A stretch of 64,000 nt of DNA, taken from assembly GCF_000381065.1 (NCBI RefSeq), contig NZ_KB905856.1, positions 32,259 to 96,258 of the forward strand, in the 5' to 3' direction. The position numbers and the translations under genes were made by a program. Shown here in pieces: positions 1 through 8,930 of the stretch. The notes beneath the pieces are model-generated. The model searched no databases. It had not been told where the DNA came from and saw only the letters and a list, made by a program, of their open reading frames with translations. Source of the DNA: Propionispira raffinosivorans DSM 20765 (GTDB taxonomy: Bacteria; Bacillota; Negativicutes; Selenomonadales; Selenomonadaceae). Within the stretch, counting starts at the first letter, position 1. Every line of letters begins with the position of its first letter.

Positions 1-16
1 AATAGGAGAGGAAGAT

Positions 17-355
17 ATGGGCTATAGAAAATTAGGACGTGACTCTAGTGCACGTAAAGCTTTGTTTCGCCACATTTTAACTTCTTTCTTTAAATATGAA
101 CGCATTGAAACTACAGAAGCTAAAGCAAAAGAAATCAGCGGACTTGCTGAGCAACTCATTACTTTAGGAAAACGCGGGGATTTACATTCACGCCGTCAGG
201 CTATTGCGCGTCTCATTGATGAAGAAGTAGTAAGAAAATTATTTGATGAAATTGCACCTAAATACAATGATCGCCAAGGTGGTTACACTCGTGTACTCAA
301 ACTTGGTCCTCGTCGCGGCGATGCTGCTCCGATGGCAATTCTTGAATTAGTGTAA
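17..355 (+). CDS. rplQ: 50S ribosomal protein L17
   Basis: A 112-residue protein that begins [19 protein letters not shown] and ends with [17 protein letters not shown], the signature ends of bacterial L17. The length is normal for the family. L17 sits near the exit of the large-subunit peptide tunnel. A purine-rich ribosome binding site (ggagaggaag) lies just before the ATG. In Firmicutes rplQ closes the rpsM-rpsK-rpsD-rpoA operon, and the left edge of the window presumably cuts rpoA off. A hairpin terminator follows directly. Confidence 0.97.
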   Translation: MGYRKLGRDSSARKALFRHILTSFFKYERIETTEAKAKEISGLAEQLITLGKRGDLHSRRQAIARLIDEEVVRKLFDEIAPKYNDRQGGYTRVLKLGPRRGDAAPMAILELV

Positions 356-364
356 TTCGCAAAG

Positions 365-388
365 GGCGGCCATTCGGTCGCCTTTCTT
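365..388 (+). terminator. Intrinsic terminator of the rplQ operon
   Basis: A seven-pair GC-rich stem (GGCGGCC / GGTCGCC, one G-U pair) with loop ATTC is followed by TTTCTT, ten bases after the rplQ stop codon. Its 3' arm shares four bases with the larger hairpin at 379-434. Confidence 0.8.
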
Positions 389-434
389 GTTAAGCGAAAA
401 GAAAATAATTTCTTTTCGTTTACCAAGAAAGGCG
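379..434. repeat. Long two-tier palindrome after rplQ
   Basis: An 11-base outer arm (cgcctttcttg, 379-389) pairs perfectly with 424-434. A 10-base inner arm (cgaaaagaaa, 395-404) pairs perfectly with 409-418 around the loop ATAA. There is no T-run after it, so it is not a simple terminator. It shares bases 379-382 with the preceding terminator stem, so the two cannot form together. It could be an RNA processing hairpin or a remnant intergenic repeat; the function is unknown. Confidence 0.7.
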
Positions 435-469
435 ATTGCGTTAACAAATTGTATCAAGTATAATAAAGG

Positions 470-500
470 GGTATTGCTTAAAGCAGTACCTCTTTATTTT
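470..500 (+). terminator. Second terminator-like hairpin before ecfA1
   Basis: GGTATTGC (470-477) pairs with GCAGTACC (483-490, one G-U pair) and is followed by the T-rich stretch TCTTTATTTT. It lies 31 bases before the ecfA1 start. It may back up rplQ termination or attenuate read-through into the ecf genes. Confidence 0.55.
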
Positions 501-531
501 AGCGGATTTTCTTAAAAGGAGTATGACAATA

Positions 532-1368
532 GTGGAGTTAATTCAAGTAGAACATTTAAGTCATCTATATCATAAGGATATGGATCATGAATATAAAGCA
601 CTCGATGATATTAATTTAACGATTCAAGAAGGCGAATTCATTGTTATTATCGGTACAAACGGGTCTGGAAAGTCAACCTTGGCAAAACATTTTAATGCAC
701 TCTTATTGCCAACAAGTGGGATTTGTCGAGTGGCTGGAATGGAAACAAGCTCTGAAGCGAATTTGTGGAAAATAAGGCAGCACATAGGAATGGTTTTTCA
801 AAATCCGGATAATCAGATTGTCGCTACTTTGGTCGAAGAAGATATTGCATTTGGTCCAGAAAATTTAGGGGTGCCAAGTGAAGAAATAAAAAAACGTGTG
901 ACAGAAGCCCTTAAAGTAGTTGGTATGGAAAAATATCGAAAATTTGCTCCTCACCTTTTATCAGGTGGACAAAAACAACGCGTTGCCATTGCGGGGGCTC
1001 TTGCGATGCATACACGTTGTCTGGTGCTTGATGAACCAACAGCAATGCTTGATCCAATCGGGCGTGCGGAAGTTATGGCAACTGTGAAAAATCTGCATGA
1101 TGAAGCAGGTATTACGATTATCTATATCACTCATTTTATGGAAGAAGCAGTCATGGCAGATCGAGTTGTGGTTATGAAAGAAGGACAGATTTGTGATCAA
1201 GGAACACCAACAGAAATTTTCACGCAGGTAGAAAAATTGAAAAAGTTAGGTCTTGAGGTCCCCTTGGCTATAGAGGTCGCTGCAAAGCTTCGTGAACGGG
1301 GAATTCCGTTACCTCCTTATATTATTACCAATGAAGAATTGGCGGTGTGTTTATGTCAATTGAAGTGA
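532..1368 (+). CDS. ecfA1: ECF transporter ATPase EcfA1 (energy-coupling factor, CbiO-type)
   Basis: ABC ATPase that powers vitamin and metal uptake by the energy-coupling-factor complex at the cytoplasmic membrane. Walker A GTNGSGKST lies near residues 41-49, the Q-loop at VFQNPDNQ, the signature LSGGQKQR near 143, Walker B VLDEPTAML near 165 and the switch His in YITHF near 201. I chose GTG 532 because the SD sequence aaaaggag (514-521) sits ten bases before it. The upstream in-frame ATG at 523 is only one base from that SD. The 278-residue length fits. ecfA2 overlaps its 3' end and ecfT follows. No substrate-binding S component is nearby, as expected for a shared (group II) module. Confidence 0.93.
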   Translation: MELIQVEHLSHLYHKDMDHEYKALDDINLTIQEGEFIVIIGTNGSGKSTLAKHFNALLLPTSGICRVAGMETSSEANLWKIRQHIGMVFQNPDNQIVATLVEEDIAFGPENLGVPSEEIKKRVTEALKVVGMEKYRKFAPHLLSGGQKQRVAIAGALAMHTRCLVLDEPTAMLDPIGRAEVMATVKNLHDEAGITIIYITHFMEEAVMADRVVVMKEGQICDQGTPTEIFTQVEKLKKLGLEVPLAIEVAAKLRERGIPLPPYIITNEELAVCLCQLK

Positions 1369-2210
1369 AGAATATAACATATACATATATGGCAAAAACT
1401 CCTTTTGAAAGAGTTGCCTTGAAAAATATAGATCTAACCATTGAAAAGGGTGAATTTATCGCTATTATCGGACATACTGGCTCTGGTAAATCTACGCTGG
1501 TTCAACATCTTAATGCACTGCTTACGCCGACTATTGGGTCCGTACTGGTGGATGGAAATGATATCAATACAAAAAATGAAGCAGCAAAAACAGCACGGCG
1601 AAAAGTTGGCATGGTTTTTCAATATCCTGAACATCAGTTGTTTGAAGAAACGGTTTATGAAGACATTGCATTTGGACCACATAATATGGGGTTTTCAGAA
1701 GAGCTGGTTGAAAATCATGTTAAAAAAGCTATGGAGTTTGTTAATTTAGATTTTGATGAATATAAAGATCGTTCTCCCTTTCAATTAAGTGGTGGGCAGA
1801 TGCGGCGTGTTGCCATTGCGGGGGTCATTGCCTTAAATCCACAATATCTTATTTTGGATGAACCAACAGCTGGACTGGACCCCATTGGCAGAAAAGATTT
1901 ATTTAAAAAAATACAGCAGATTCATAAAAAAGAAAAGATAGCGATTGTACTTGTATCACATAATATGGATGATGTGGCTGCCTTGGCCGATCGAATTATC
2001 GTTATGAATCATGGGGAAATCACCATTGATGCGAAACCAAAGCAAGCTTTTTCTCAAATCGAACAAATAACAGAAGCTGGTTTAGCCGTACCGCATATGA
2101 CAGCTCTTTTAGAGCAACTAAAGCAAAACGGAATGGCAGTCGATACGACACCACTTACACTTGGGGCTGGGGTCGATAGCATTTTGGCGGCAATAAGGAG
2201 GCGGAAATGA
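1353..2210 (+). CDS. ecfA2: ECF transporter ATPase EcfA2
   Basis: Second ABC ATPase of the ECF module, the partner of EcfA1 in the heterodimer that couples ATP hydrolysis to EcfT. It shows Walker A GHTGSGKST near residue 39, a Q-loop at VFQYPEHQLFEETV, signature LSGGQMRR near 145, Walker B LILDEPTAGLD and the H-loop in LVSHNMDD. I start it at ATG 1353 (MSIEVKN); GTG 1347 is in frame two codons earlier and cannot be excluded. It overlaps ecfA1 by 16 bases, which implies translational coupling. The usual EcfA2 C-terminal extension is present. Confidence 0.93.
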   Translation: MSIEVKNITYTYMAKTPFERVALKNIDLTIEKGEFIAIIGHTGSGKSTLVQHLNALLTPTIGSVLVDGNDINTKNEAAKTARRKVGMVFQYPEHQLFEETVYEDIAFGPHNMGFSEELVENHVKKAMEFVNLDFDEYKDRSPFQLSGGQMRRVAIAGVIALNPQYLILDEPTAGLDPIGRKDLFKKIQQIHKKEKIAIVLVSHNMDDVAALADRIIVMNHGEITIDAKPKQAFSQIEQITEAGLAVPHMTALLEQLKQNGMAVDTTPLTLGAGVDSILAAIRRRK

Positions 2211-3013
2211 TGTTGACAGATATAACAATTGGTCAATATTTCCCGGGAAATTCATTTATTCATCGTCTCGATCCGCGAACAAAAGTTATTGTGCTGCTTT
2301 TGTTGATCGTCGCTATTTTTTTACTTGATACACCATGGGCCTATGCGGGCTTATGCGGATTTACATTTCTTATTATTCATGTATCCGGTGTACCATTAAA
2401 TATGATGATTAAATCATTAAAACCGCTTTTTTGGATTCTTTTATTTACGTTTCTTATTCATTTATTTACAACACAGGGTGATATTATTTGGCAAGGCTGG
2501 ATTTTTTCTATTACCGGACAAGGTTTGAAACAGGGGGTTTTTATTTCAATACGTTTAGTCCTGTTGATTTTATTGTCTTCACTTTTGACTTTTACGACAT
2601 CACCAATTGCGTTAACGGATGCACTCGAAAATTTGATGAATCCATTTAAGCGACTTGGGTTACCAGCGCATGAATTAGCCATGATGATGACAATAGCCTT
2701 ACGTTTTATTCCAACATTGCTCGAAGAAACAGACAAAATTATGAAAGCACAAAAATCACGTGGAGCGGATTTTTCATCAGGAAATATTGTCAAACGACTA
2801 AAAAGTCTCATCCCGATTTTAGTTCCTCTATTTATTGGTGCTTTTCGTCGGGCAGATGAACTTGCTATAGCGATGGAGGCAAGATGCTATCGTGGCGGTG
2901 CGAATCGTACACGTATGAAGGTATTGAAAATTGAGCGGATTGATTATGTGGCGTATTCGTTTCTGGCAATCGTGCTGGCGGGACTTAGTGTATTAAAATG
3001 TAGTGGGTTATAA
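2207..3013 (+). CDS. ecfT: ECF transporter transmembrane component EcfT
   Basis: Integral membrane scaffold that links the two ATPases to exchangeable substrate-binding proteins. The protein has about five or six hydrophobic segments. Toward the C-terminus it carries the two coupling-helix motifs typical of EcfT, seen as KSRGADF near residue 184 and EARCYRGG near 224. The start ATG overlaps the ecfA2 stop (ATGA), and a strong SD (aaggagg, 2196-2202) precedes it. truA follows three bases after the stop, which gives the common Firmicutes order ecfA1-ecfA2-ecfT-truA. Confidence 0.93.
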   Translation: MMLTDITIGQYFPGNSFIHRLDPRTKVIVLLLLIVAIFLLDTPWAYAGLCGFTFLIIHVSGVPLNMMIKSLKPLFWILLFTFLIHLFTTQGDIIWQGWIFSITGQGLKQGVFISIRLVLLILLSSLLTFTTSPIALTDALENLMNPFKRLGLPAHELAMMMTIALRFIPTLLEETDKIMKAQKSRGADFSSGNIVKRLKSLIPILVPLFIGAFRRADELAIAMEARCYRGGANRTRMKVLKIERIDYVAYSFLAIVLAGLSVLKCSGL

Positions 3014-3015
3014 AT

Positions 3016-3786
3016 ATGAAAACAGAAAATAAAGATAGTATGAAACAAAGAAAACGCAATATAAAACTTTTAATTAGTTATGATGGTGGAAACTATCATG
3101 GATTTCAAAGACAAAACAATTCACTAGCGGTGCAAAATATTTTAGAAAAAAAACTTGAGATTTTATTTGGCGATACAATTGAAATGGCGGCATCGGGGCG
3201 AACGGATGCCGGCGTTCATGCCTATGGACAAGTCGTTAATTTTTTCACAGATGGAACCATTCCAATTGATCGAGTGGTACGAGCTGCGAATAGTTTATTG
3301 CCCAATGATATTGTCGTAAAAGCGGCAGACGAAGTAGATTTTGATTTCAGTGCTCGCCATTCAGCAATTAGTAAAATCTATATATACCGTATACAACAAG
3401 GTGAGATACTAGATCCATTTTTGCGCAACTACACATGGTATATTCGTTCTGGATTAAATTTAGTTGCTATACAGCAAGCTTTAGCTTATGTTGTGGGGGA
3501 ACATGACTTTTCTGCTTTTCAGGCTGCTGGTAGTGTACCGATGCTTCCTGTTCGGACCATTTATGAAGCAACTTGTGAACAAAAAGGTTCAATTATTGAA
3601 TTTAGCTTTTTCGGCAATGGATTTTTATACCATATGGTGCGTAATCTTGTAGGAACTTTGGTAAATGTCGGGACTGGTAAAACGACACCAACTCGCTTTA
3701 AAGAAATCATGGATGGAAAAGATCGAAAAAAAGCTGGGGCTACGGCGCCGGCGCAAGGATTATATTTGAAACAAGTTAATTATTGA
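3016..3786 (+). CDS. truA: tRNA pseudouridine(38-40) synthase TruA
   Basis: Converts uridines 38-40 of the tRNA anticodon arm to pseudouridine. The catalytic Asp is in GRTDAGVHA, Asp64 from the first ATG. The other TruA landmarks are YDGGNYHGFQRQ near residue 22, HDFSAFQAAG, and FGNGFLYHMVRNLVG near residue 200. The SD is weak. The in-frame ATG at 3040 (MKQRKRN) is an alternative start and would remove an unconserved leader of eight residues. It is the last gene of the ecf operon and a terminator follows. Confidence 0.95.
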   Translation: MKTENKDSMKQRKRNIKLLISYDGGNYHGFQRQNNSLAVQNILEKKLEILFGDTIEMAASGRTDAGVHAYGQVVNFFTDGTIPIDRVVRAANSLLPNDIVVKAADEVDFDFSARHSAISKIYIYRIQQGEILDPFLRNYTWYIRSGLNLVAIQQALAYVVGEHDFSAFQAAGSVPMLPVRTIYEATCEQKGSIIEFSFFGNGFLYHMVRNLVGTLVNVGTGKTTPTRFKEIMDGKDRKKAGATAPAQGLYLKQVNY

Positions 3787-3787
3787 A

Positions 3788-3833
3788 AACTAGGGTCATA
3801 GGTTTAAAACTTTTGAGCCTAGTTTTTCTTTAT
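3788..3833 (+). terminator. Terminator of the ecf-truA operon
   Basis: A seven-pair stem AACTAGG (3788-3794) / CCTAGTT (3818-3824) encloses a long AT-rich loop and is followed by TTTCTTTATTTTT, just after the truA stop. Confidence 0.7.
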
Positions 3834-3937
3834 TTTTAAATTTCTCGATAAAAAAATTAGAAATCTCTTCCTTATCTTGTTATAATATAAATATGTCTTA
3901 TTAAAATAATAGAAGTGTACTTTAGGTGGTGAATGAA

Positions 3938-6900
3938 ATGCAATCATTATTAAAAGTTGGGATTGATATCGGATCAACGACAATTAAGGTAATTGTTTTA
4001 GATGCAAAAAATCACTTGCTTTATAAAAAATATGTGCGACATTTTTCTGAAATCACGGCGGCCTTGCAAGATAATTTTCTTGCTTTAAAAAATGTAGTAG
4101 GGGCTAGCTCGTTTTCTTTTGCGCTGACAGGGTCGGCGGGAATGGGAATTGCTCAGAAACTTATATTGCCATTTGTTCAGGAAGTTATTGCATGCAGTGC
4201 GGCTGTTAAGGTTTTTGTGCCCCAGACTGATACGGCGGTGGAGCTCGGTGGTGAAGATGCAAAAATAACGTACTTTGGTGCAGCGCAAGAACAACGAATG
4301 AATGGCGTTTGCGCAGGTGGAACGGGATCTTTTATTGATCATATGGCATCGCTGTTACATACGGATGCACAAGGGCTTGATAAACTTGCAGCGAAAGGAC
4401 GACAAATTTATCCGATTGCATCACGTTGCGGGGTATTTGCTAAAACAGATATTCAAGCACTGATGAATGATGGTGCAGAAAAAGAAGATATTGCACGGTC
4501 TGTTTTTCAAGCGGTTGTTAATCAAACGATTGGAAACCTTGCCCAAGGTCGCCCTATTGAGGGCAAGGTGGCATTTTTGGGTGGACCGCTGTATTTTCTG
4601 CCGCAGCTAAAAAGCCGCTTTATTGAAACTTTGGAGCTTGATACAGCACATGTGGTTGATTTTACGGAAGGCTGCTATTTTGTAGCAATGGGAGCAGCGC
4701 TATCCGATGAAACTGAAATAATGGATTATGAGACTTTAGCAGCTCGATTTGCGGATCAAACGCAATGGACAGAGAAATCAGATGTGAATAATTTCACCTT
4801 GTTTAAAGATGACGAAGCACGACAAGAATTTACGAAACGACATGCAAAAGATAAAATTGTTCGTGGGGATCTTAGTCGATATAAAGGTGATATTTATCTA
4901 GGTATTGATGCTGGATCGACAACGACGAAACTTGTTGCAATTGGCGAAAATAAGGAAATACTGTATTCTTCTTATGGCAGTAACCAGGGATCACCATTAA
5001 AAACAGTAATTACAGAACTGAAAGATCTTTATGCGAAACTTAATTCAAATACTAAAATTGTTTGTGCGGGCACGACTGGTTATGGTGAATACCTTGTAAA
5101 AGCTGCAATTCATGCCGATTTTGGTGAAGTTGAAACTTTTGCTCATTTGCGGGCTGCCCAAGAAGTTTGTCCGGATGTATCGTTTGTGCTTGATATTGGT
5201 GGTCAGGATATGAAGTGCTTCTTTGTGAAAGATGGCACGATTGATCAGATTGTTCTAAATGAAGCATGCTCGGCTGGTTGCGGGTCATTTATTGAAAATT
5301 TCGCCCAAAGTCTGAATTTGACGGCGGGTGAATTTGCTCAAAAAGCAATGCAGTCGCATAAACCGGTTGATCTTGGTACACGCTGTACGGTGTTTATGAA
5401 TTCAAAAGTGAAACAGGTGCAAAAAGAAGGTGCGGATGTCAGCGATATTTCCGCGGGGATCGCATTGTCGATCATTAAAAATGCTCTATTTAAAGTGATT
5501 CAAATAAAAGATGTAAATGAGTTAGGAAATTCGATTGTGGTACAAGGCGGTACTTTCTATAATGATGCTGTTTTACGTTCCATGGAATTACTGCTTGATC
5601 GTCCCGTCATACGTCCTGATATTTCTGGACTTATGGGAGCATATGGTACGGCTATTTTAGCACAGGAACGTTCAACAGGAGCATCTGAGCTTCTGCCAGA
5701 GCAAGAGATAACAAACTTTACAGTTACAACAACATCACATCGTTGCAAAATCTGCGGCAATCAATGCTTGATTACAACACAGAAATTTTCCAATGGAGAG
5801 AAATATCATATTGGAAATCGTTGTGAACGTGGAATTGGAAAACACAAAAAAGAAAATAAAGTGCCGAATATCTATGAATATAAATATTATCGTTTATTTG
5901 ATTTTTATCAGCCACTGGCGCATCCAAGCCGTGGAACGATTGGCTTGCCACGTGTTTTGAATATGTATGAAGATTATCCATTTTGGTTTACTTTTTTTAC
6001 AATGCTTGGGTATAAAGTTGTGTTATCAGGAAAATCAACACCGGAAATGTATCATAAAGGGATGGCAACGATTCCTTCTGATTCTTTATGTTATCCGGCT
6101 AAATTGGTGCATGGACATATTATGGATTTAATCCATAAGGGAATTAAAAAGATTTTTTATCCATGTATCCCATATAATATGAAAGATACCATGAATCCAA
6201 GTGATAACCATTACAATTGTCCGGTTGTGGCTTCTTATGCAGAAAATATTCGTGCGAATATGGATATTTTACGTACCGAAAATATTCAATTTATGCAGCC
6301 GTTTTTGCCACTGGATGATAGGTTTCGTCTCATAACACGATTGACCGAAGAGTTTGCGATTGAACATATCAACAAAAAAGAAATTTTGTCAGCAGTGGAT
6401 GCTTCTTATATTGAACTGGAAAAATATAAAAAAGCGATCCGAGTACAAGGAATGAAGATTCTAGAGCAGATTGAAACAGAAAAATTGCATGGGATTGTCT
6501 TAGCTGGTCGCCCGTATCATTTAGATCCTGAAATCAATCATGGTATTGCTGAAATGATTCAGTCCTATGGACTCGCAGTACTATCAGAAGATGTAATCTA
6601 TCATCTTCATGTTGAACCCGAAAAATTACAGATCATGAACCAATGGAGTTATCATGCCAGACTCTATCATGCTGCAAGCTATGCTGCCGCACATGAAAAC
6701 CTTACGCTTATCCAGCTAAGTTCGTTCGGTTGTGGCTTGGATGCCATTACGATCGGGCAAGTCAAGGAAATAATGGAACAGCATCAACGTATCTACACGA
6801 TGATTAAACTCGATGAAGTAACTAATCTGGGAGCAGCACGAATCCGTTTGCGTTCGCTTATGGCCGCCTTGCAAAAAGGGCCGTGCAATAAAAGTGAACC

Positions 6901-8161
6901 AAAATTAATTGAAGCTCGGCCAATCTTTGGTGATGATAAAAAAGAAACCAATACTATTCTGGCACCACAACTATCACCAATCCATTTTTCTTTGATCACT
7001 ACGGCACTGCGTAAATATGGTTATCAAGTTCTGATTCCAGAACTGCCTAATCGTGCAGCAATTGATTTGGGGCTTCGTTATGTTAACAATGATATGTGTT
7101 ATCCAGCGATTGTTATTGTTGGACAACTTTTAGCAGCACTTAAATCGGGTGTTTGCGACCCAGATAAAACCTCAATCATGTTATTTCAGACATGTGGTGC
7201 TTGTCGCGCAACTAATTATCTGAGTCTGATGCGAAAAGCTTTAAAAGATGCAGGCTATCCACAGGTTGCTGTTTTTGCTTGCTGGGGGCCAGAGCAAGAT
7301 GCATTTTCCTTGAATATTGCTAGCTTTACGGATGTAATCAAAAGCATTATGTATGGAGACTTGCTAATGCGGCTGGTAAACCGAATTCAGCCTTATGAAA
7401 CTGAAGCTGGGTCTACGCAGCGATTATATGAAAAATGTCTGGAAAATTGCAAAAAAGAAATACTGAATGGAAACTATCTTAAATTTAAGCGAAATGTACA
7501 AAAAATTGTCCATGAATTTGACCAGTGTATTATCCATGAACATCTTTGGAAGCCAAAAGTAGGAGTGGTTGGCGAAATTCTCGTTAAATATCATCCTGTG
7601 GCCAATAATCACCTTGAAAAAATATTGGCGAATGAAGGTGCAGAAGTGGTCATGCCGGATATGATGGATTTTTTATTCTATATGGCAGTTGATGATATTG
7701 TCAAATATCGTCTTTTGGCAGGGAAACTTTCGGATAAAATGAAATCTGAAGTATTTATAAAAGTGATGGAGATGATTCGCCATCCAATTCGGAAAGCCTT
7801 GCAGAAAAGTCAGCGTTTTACCGCACCAAATCGAATTCGTGACATTGCTGAACTGGCCAAAAAACATGTATCACTTGGTAATATGGCGGGAGAAGGCTGG
7901 TTCTTAACTGGTGAAATGTTAAAGCTGATTGAAAGTGGAACTAAAAACATCATTTGCTTGCAACCTTTTGGTTGTTTGCCGAATCATATTACCGGAAAAG
8001 GTATGATTCGCGAAATTTTACGATCCTATCCAGAGAGTAATGTTATTGCTGTTGATTGTGATGCTGGTGTAAGCGAGGTCAACCAGCTTAATCGTATCAA
8101 GCTAATGTTATCTGTAGCAAAAGAAAAAAAGCCGCTGAGCGTAACGGAGGCAATATTATAA
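3938..8161 (+). CDS. 2-hydroxyacyl-CoA dehydratase activase family protein, double ASKHA (BadF/BadG/HgdC-like)
   Basis: A 1407-residue protein related to the ATP-dependent activators of 2-hydroxyacyl-CoA dehydratases and benzoyl-CoA reductase. Known activators (HgdC type) use ATP and a bridging [4Fe-4S] cluster to inject one electron into the partner enzyme. Visible in order: ASKHA domain 1 with VGIDIGSTTIK near residue 7 and CAGGTGSFIDH near 127; ASKHA domain 2 with YLGIDAGSTTTK near 320 and ACSAGCGSFIEN near 448; a Cys cluster CKICGNQC near 602 with a further Cys in GNRCERG; a DUF2229 region to about 870; and a C-terminal region with Cys motifs (NDMCYPA, TCGACRA, QPFGCLPNHI). The start is ATG 3938, with aggtgg eight bases upstream; in-frame GTG codons at 3926 and 3929 are less likely. 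It is transcribed alone, between two terminators. No dehydratase subunits are adjacent, so its partner is unknown. Confidence 0.88.
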   Translation: MQSLLKVGIDIGSTTIKVIVLDAKNHLLYKKYVRHFSEITAALQDNFLALKNVVGASSFSFALTGSAGMGIAQKLILPFVQEVIACSAAVKVFVPQTDTAVELGGEDAKITYFGAAQEQRMNGVCAGGTGSFIDHMASLLHTDAQGLDKLAAKGRQIYPIASRCGVFAKTDIQALMNDGAEKEDIARSVFQAVVNQTIGNLAQGRPIEGKVAFLGGPLYFLPQLKSRFIETLELDTAHVVDFTEGCYFVAMGAALSDETEIMDYETLAARFADQTQWTEKSDVNNFTLFKDDEARQEFTKRHAKDKIVRGDLSRYKGDIYLGIDAGSTTTKLVAIGENKEILYSSYGSNQGSPLKTVITELKDLYAKLNSNTKIVCAGTTGYGEYLVKAAIHADFGEVETFAHLRAAQEVCPDVSFVLDIGGQDMKCFFVKDGTIDQIVLNEACSAGCGSFIENFAQSLNLTAGEFAQKAMQSHKPVDLGTRCTVFMNSKVKQVQKEGADVSDISAGIALSIIKNALFKVIQIKDVNELGNSIVVQGGTFYNDAVLRSMELLLDRPVIRPDISGLMGAYGTAILAQERSTGASELLPEQEITNFTVTTTSHRCKICGNQCLITTQKFSNGEKYHIGNRCERGIGKHKKENKVPNIYEYKYYRLFDFYQPLAHPSRGTIGLPRVLNMYEDYPFWFTFFTMLGYKVVLSGKSTPEMYHKGMATIPSDSLCYPAKLVHGHIMDLIHKGIKKIFYPCIPYNMKDTMNPSDNHYNCPVVASYAENIRANMDILRTENIQFMQPFLPLDDRFRLITRLTEEFAIEHINKKEILSAVDASYIELEKYKKAIRVQGMKILEQIETEKLHGIVLAGRPYHLDPEINHGIAEMIQSYGLAVLSEDVIYHLHVEPEKLQIMNQWSYHARLYHAASYAAAHENLTLIQLSSFGCGLDAITIGQVKEIMEQHQRIYTMIKLDEVTNLGAARIRLRSLMAALQKGPCNKSEPKLIEARPIFGDDKKETNTILAPQLSPIHFSLITTALRKYGYQVLIPELPNRAAIDLGLRYVNNDMCYPAIVIVGQLLAALKSGVCDPDKTSIMLFQTCGACRATNYLSLMRKALKDAGYPQVAVFACWGPEQDAFSLNIASFTDVIKSIMYGDLLMRLVNRIQPYETEAGSTQRLYEKCLENCKKEILNGNYLKFKRNVQKIVHEFDQCIIHEHLWKPKVGVVGEILVKYHPVANNHLEKILANEGAEVVMPDMMDFLFYMAVDDIVKYRLLAGKLSDKMKSEVFIKVMEMIRHPIRKALQKSQRFTAPNRIRDIAELAKKHVSLGNMAGEGWFLTGEMLKLIESGTKNIICLQPFGCLPNHITGKGMIREILRSYPESNVIAVDCDAGVSEVNQLNRIKLMLSVAKEKKPLSVTEAIL

Positions 8162-8162
8162 G

Positions 8163-8200
8163 AAAAAACAGATGAGGCGGTAGCTTCATCTGTTTTTTTA
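8163..8200 (+). terminator. Terminator of the activase gene
   Basis: AAAAAACAGATGA pairs with TCATCTGTTTTTT around a short GC-containing loop. It ends in seven T and lies directly after the stop codon. Confidence 0.9.
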
Positions 8201-8317
8201 CCTTTTTATTGTAGAAAAAGCAAATAACTCTATACAAATTTGTCTGGGACTGGTATAATATTTTTTGTTGCTCTTTATCCACAGTTTAAATGTGGATAAC
8301 AAAAAAAGAAAAATAAC

Positions 8318-8346
8318 TTGACTTTAGGTTCTATTTTTATTAAAAT
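8318..8346 (+). promoter_or_regulatory. Sigma-A promoter of rplM-rpsI
   Basis: TTGACT (8318-8323) and TAAAAT (8341-8346) are separated by exactly 17 bases, a near-consensus housekeeping promoter. The predicted transcription start is near 8353. Confidence 0.8.
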
Positions 8347-8352
8347 ATAGTT

Positions 8353-8465
8353 TATATGAGGCTTTAACCGAGATTTCCACTAGCCCCGGAGATCAGGGCG
8401 AACCTTTGTATAATAACTTTAATAATGGAAATTTAGAAAAGTTAATAAACAAGGAGGGATATCGA
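8353..8465 (+). promoter_or_regulatory. Candidate ribosomal protein L13 leader (autoregulatory mRNA element)
   Basis: A 5' leader of about 110 bases lies between the promoter and the rplM start. It contains a compact structured segment at 8358-8408, including the stem GCCC (8383-8386) / GGGC (8396-8399) flanked by conserved-looking single strands. Firmicutes rplM-rpsI operons often carry an L13 leader at this position. I assign it by position and structure, not by a covariance match. A strong SD (aaggaggg, 8450-8457) follows. Confidence 0.45.
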
Positions 8466-8906
8466 ATGAAAACAACGTTTATGGCAAATGAGTCCAACAT
8501 CGAACGTAAATGGTATGTTGTAGACGCTGAAGGTAAAACTGTAGGTAGATTAGCTGCTGAAGTTGCGAAAGTACTTCGCGGTAAACATAAACCGACCTTT
8601 ACGCCTCATGTTGATACTGGAGACTTCGTAATTGTAGTCAATGCAGAAAAAGCTGTATTCACAGGTAAAAAATTAATTAATAAAACATATTTCCGTCATT
8701 CAGGATATACTGGGGGTACTACATTTACACCAGCTGGTAAAATGTTTGAAACTCATCCTGAAAGAGTAATTGAAATAGCTGTTAAGGGTATGATCCCTAA
8801 AAATAGACTTGGTTCACAAATTTATACAAAATTGAACGTATACGCTGGTCCTGAACATCCTCATGCTGCTCAGAAACCAGAAGTACTTGAATTAAATATC
8901 AGATAA
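8466..8906 (+). CDS. rplM: 50S ribosomal protein L13
   Basis: A 146-residue protein with the L13 hallmarks: [22 protein letters not shown] near the N-terminus, [18 protein letters not shown] in the centre, and [20 protein letters not shown] near the C-terminus. ATG 8466 follows a strong SD (aaggaggg). Reading further upstream in frame adds a 20-residue AT-rich extension that L13 does not have. L13 is an early-assembling large-subunit protein. It forms the conserved two-gene operon with rpsI, 24 bases downstream. Confidence 0.97.
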   Translation: MKTTFMANESNIERKWYVVDAEGKTVGRLAAEVAKVLRGKHKPTFTPHVDTGDFVIVVNAEKAVFTGKKLINKTYFRHSGYTGGTTFTPAGKMFETHPERVIEIAVKGMIPKNRLGSQIYTKLNVYAGPEHPHAAQKPEVLELNIR

Positions 8907-8930
8907 TATCTGGAAGGAGGAACATTATTT

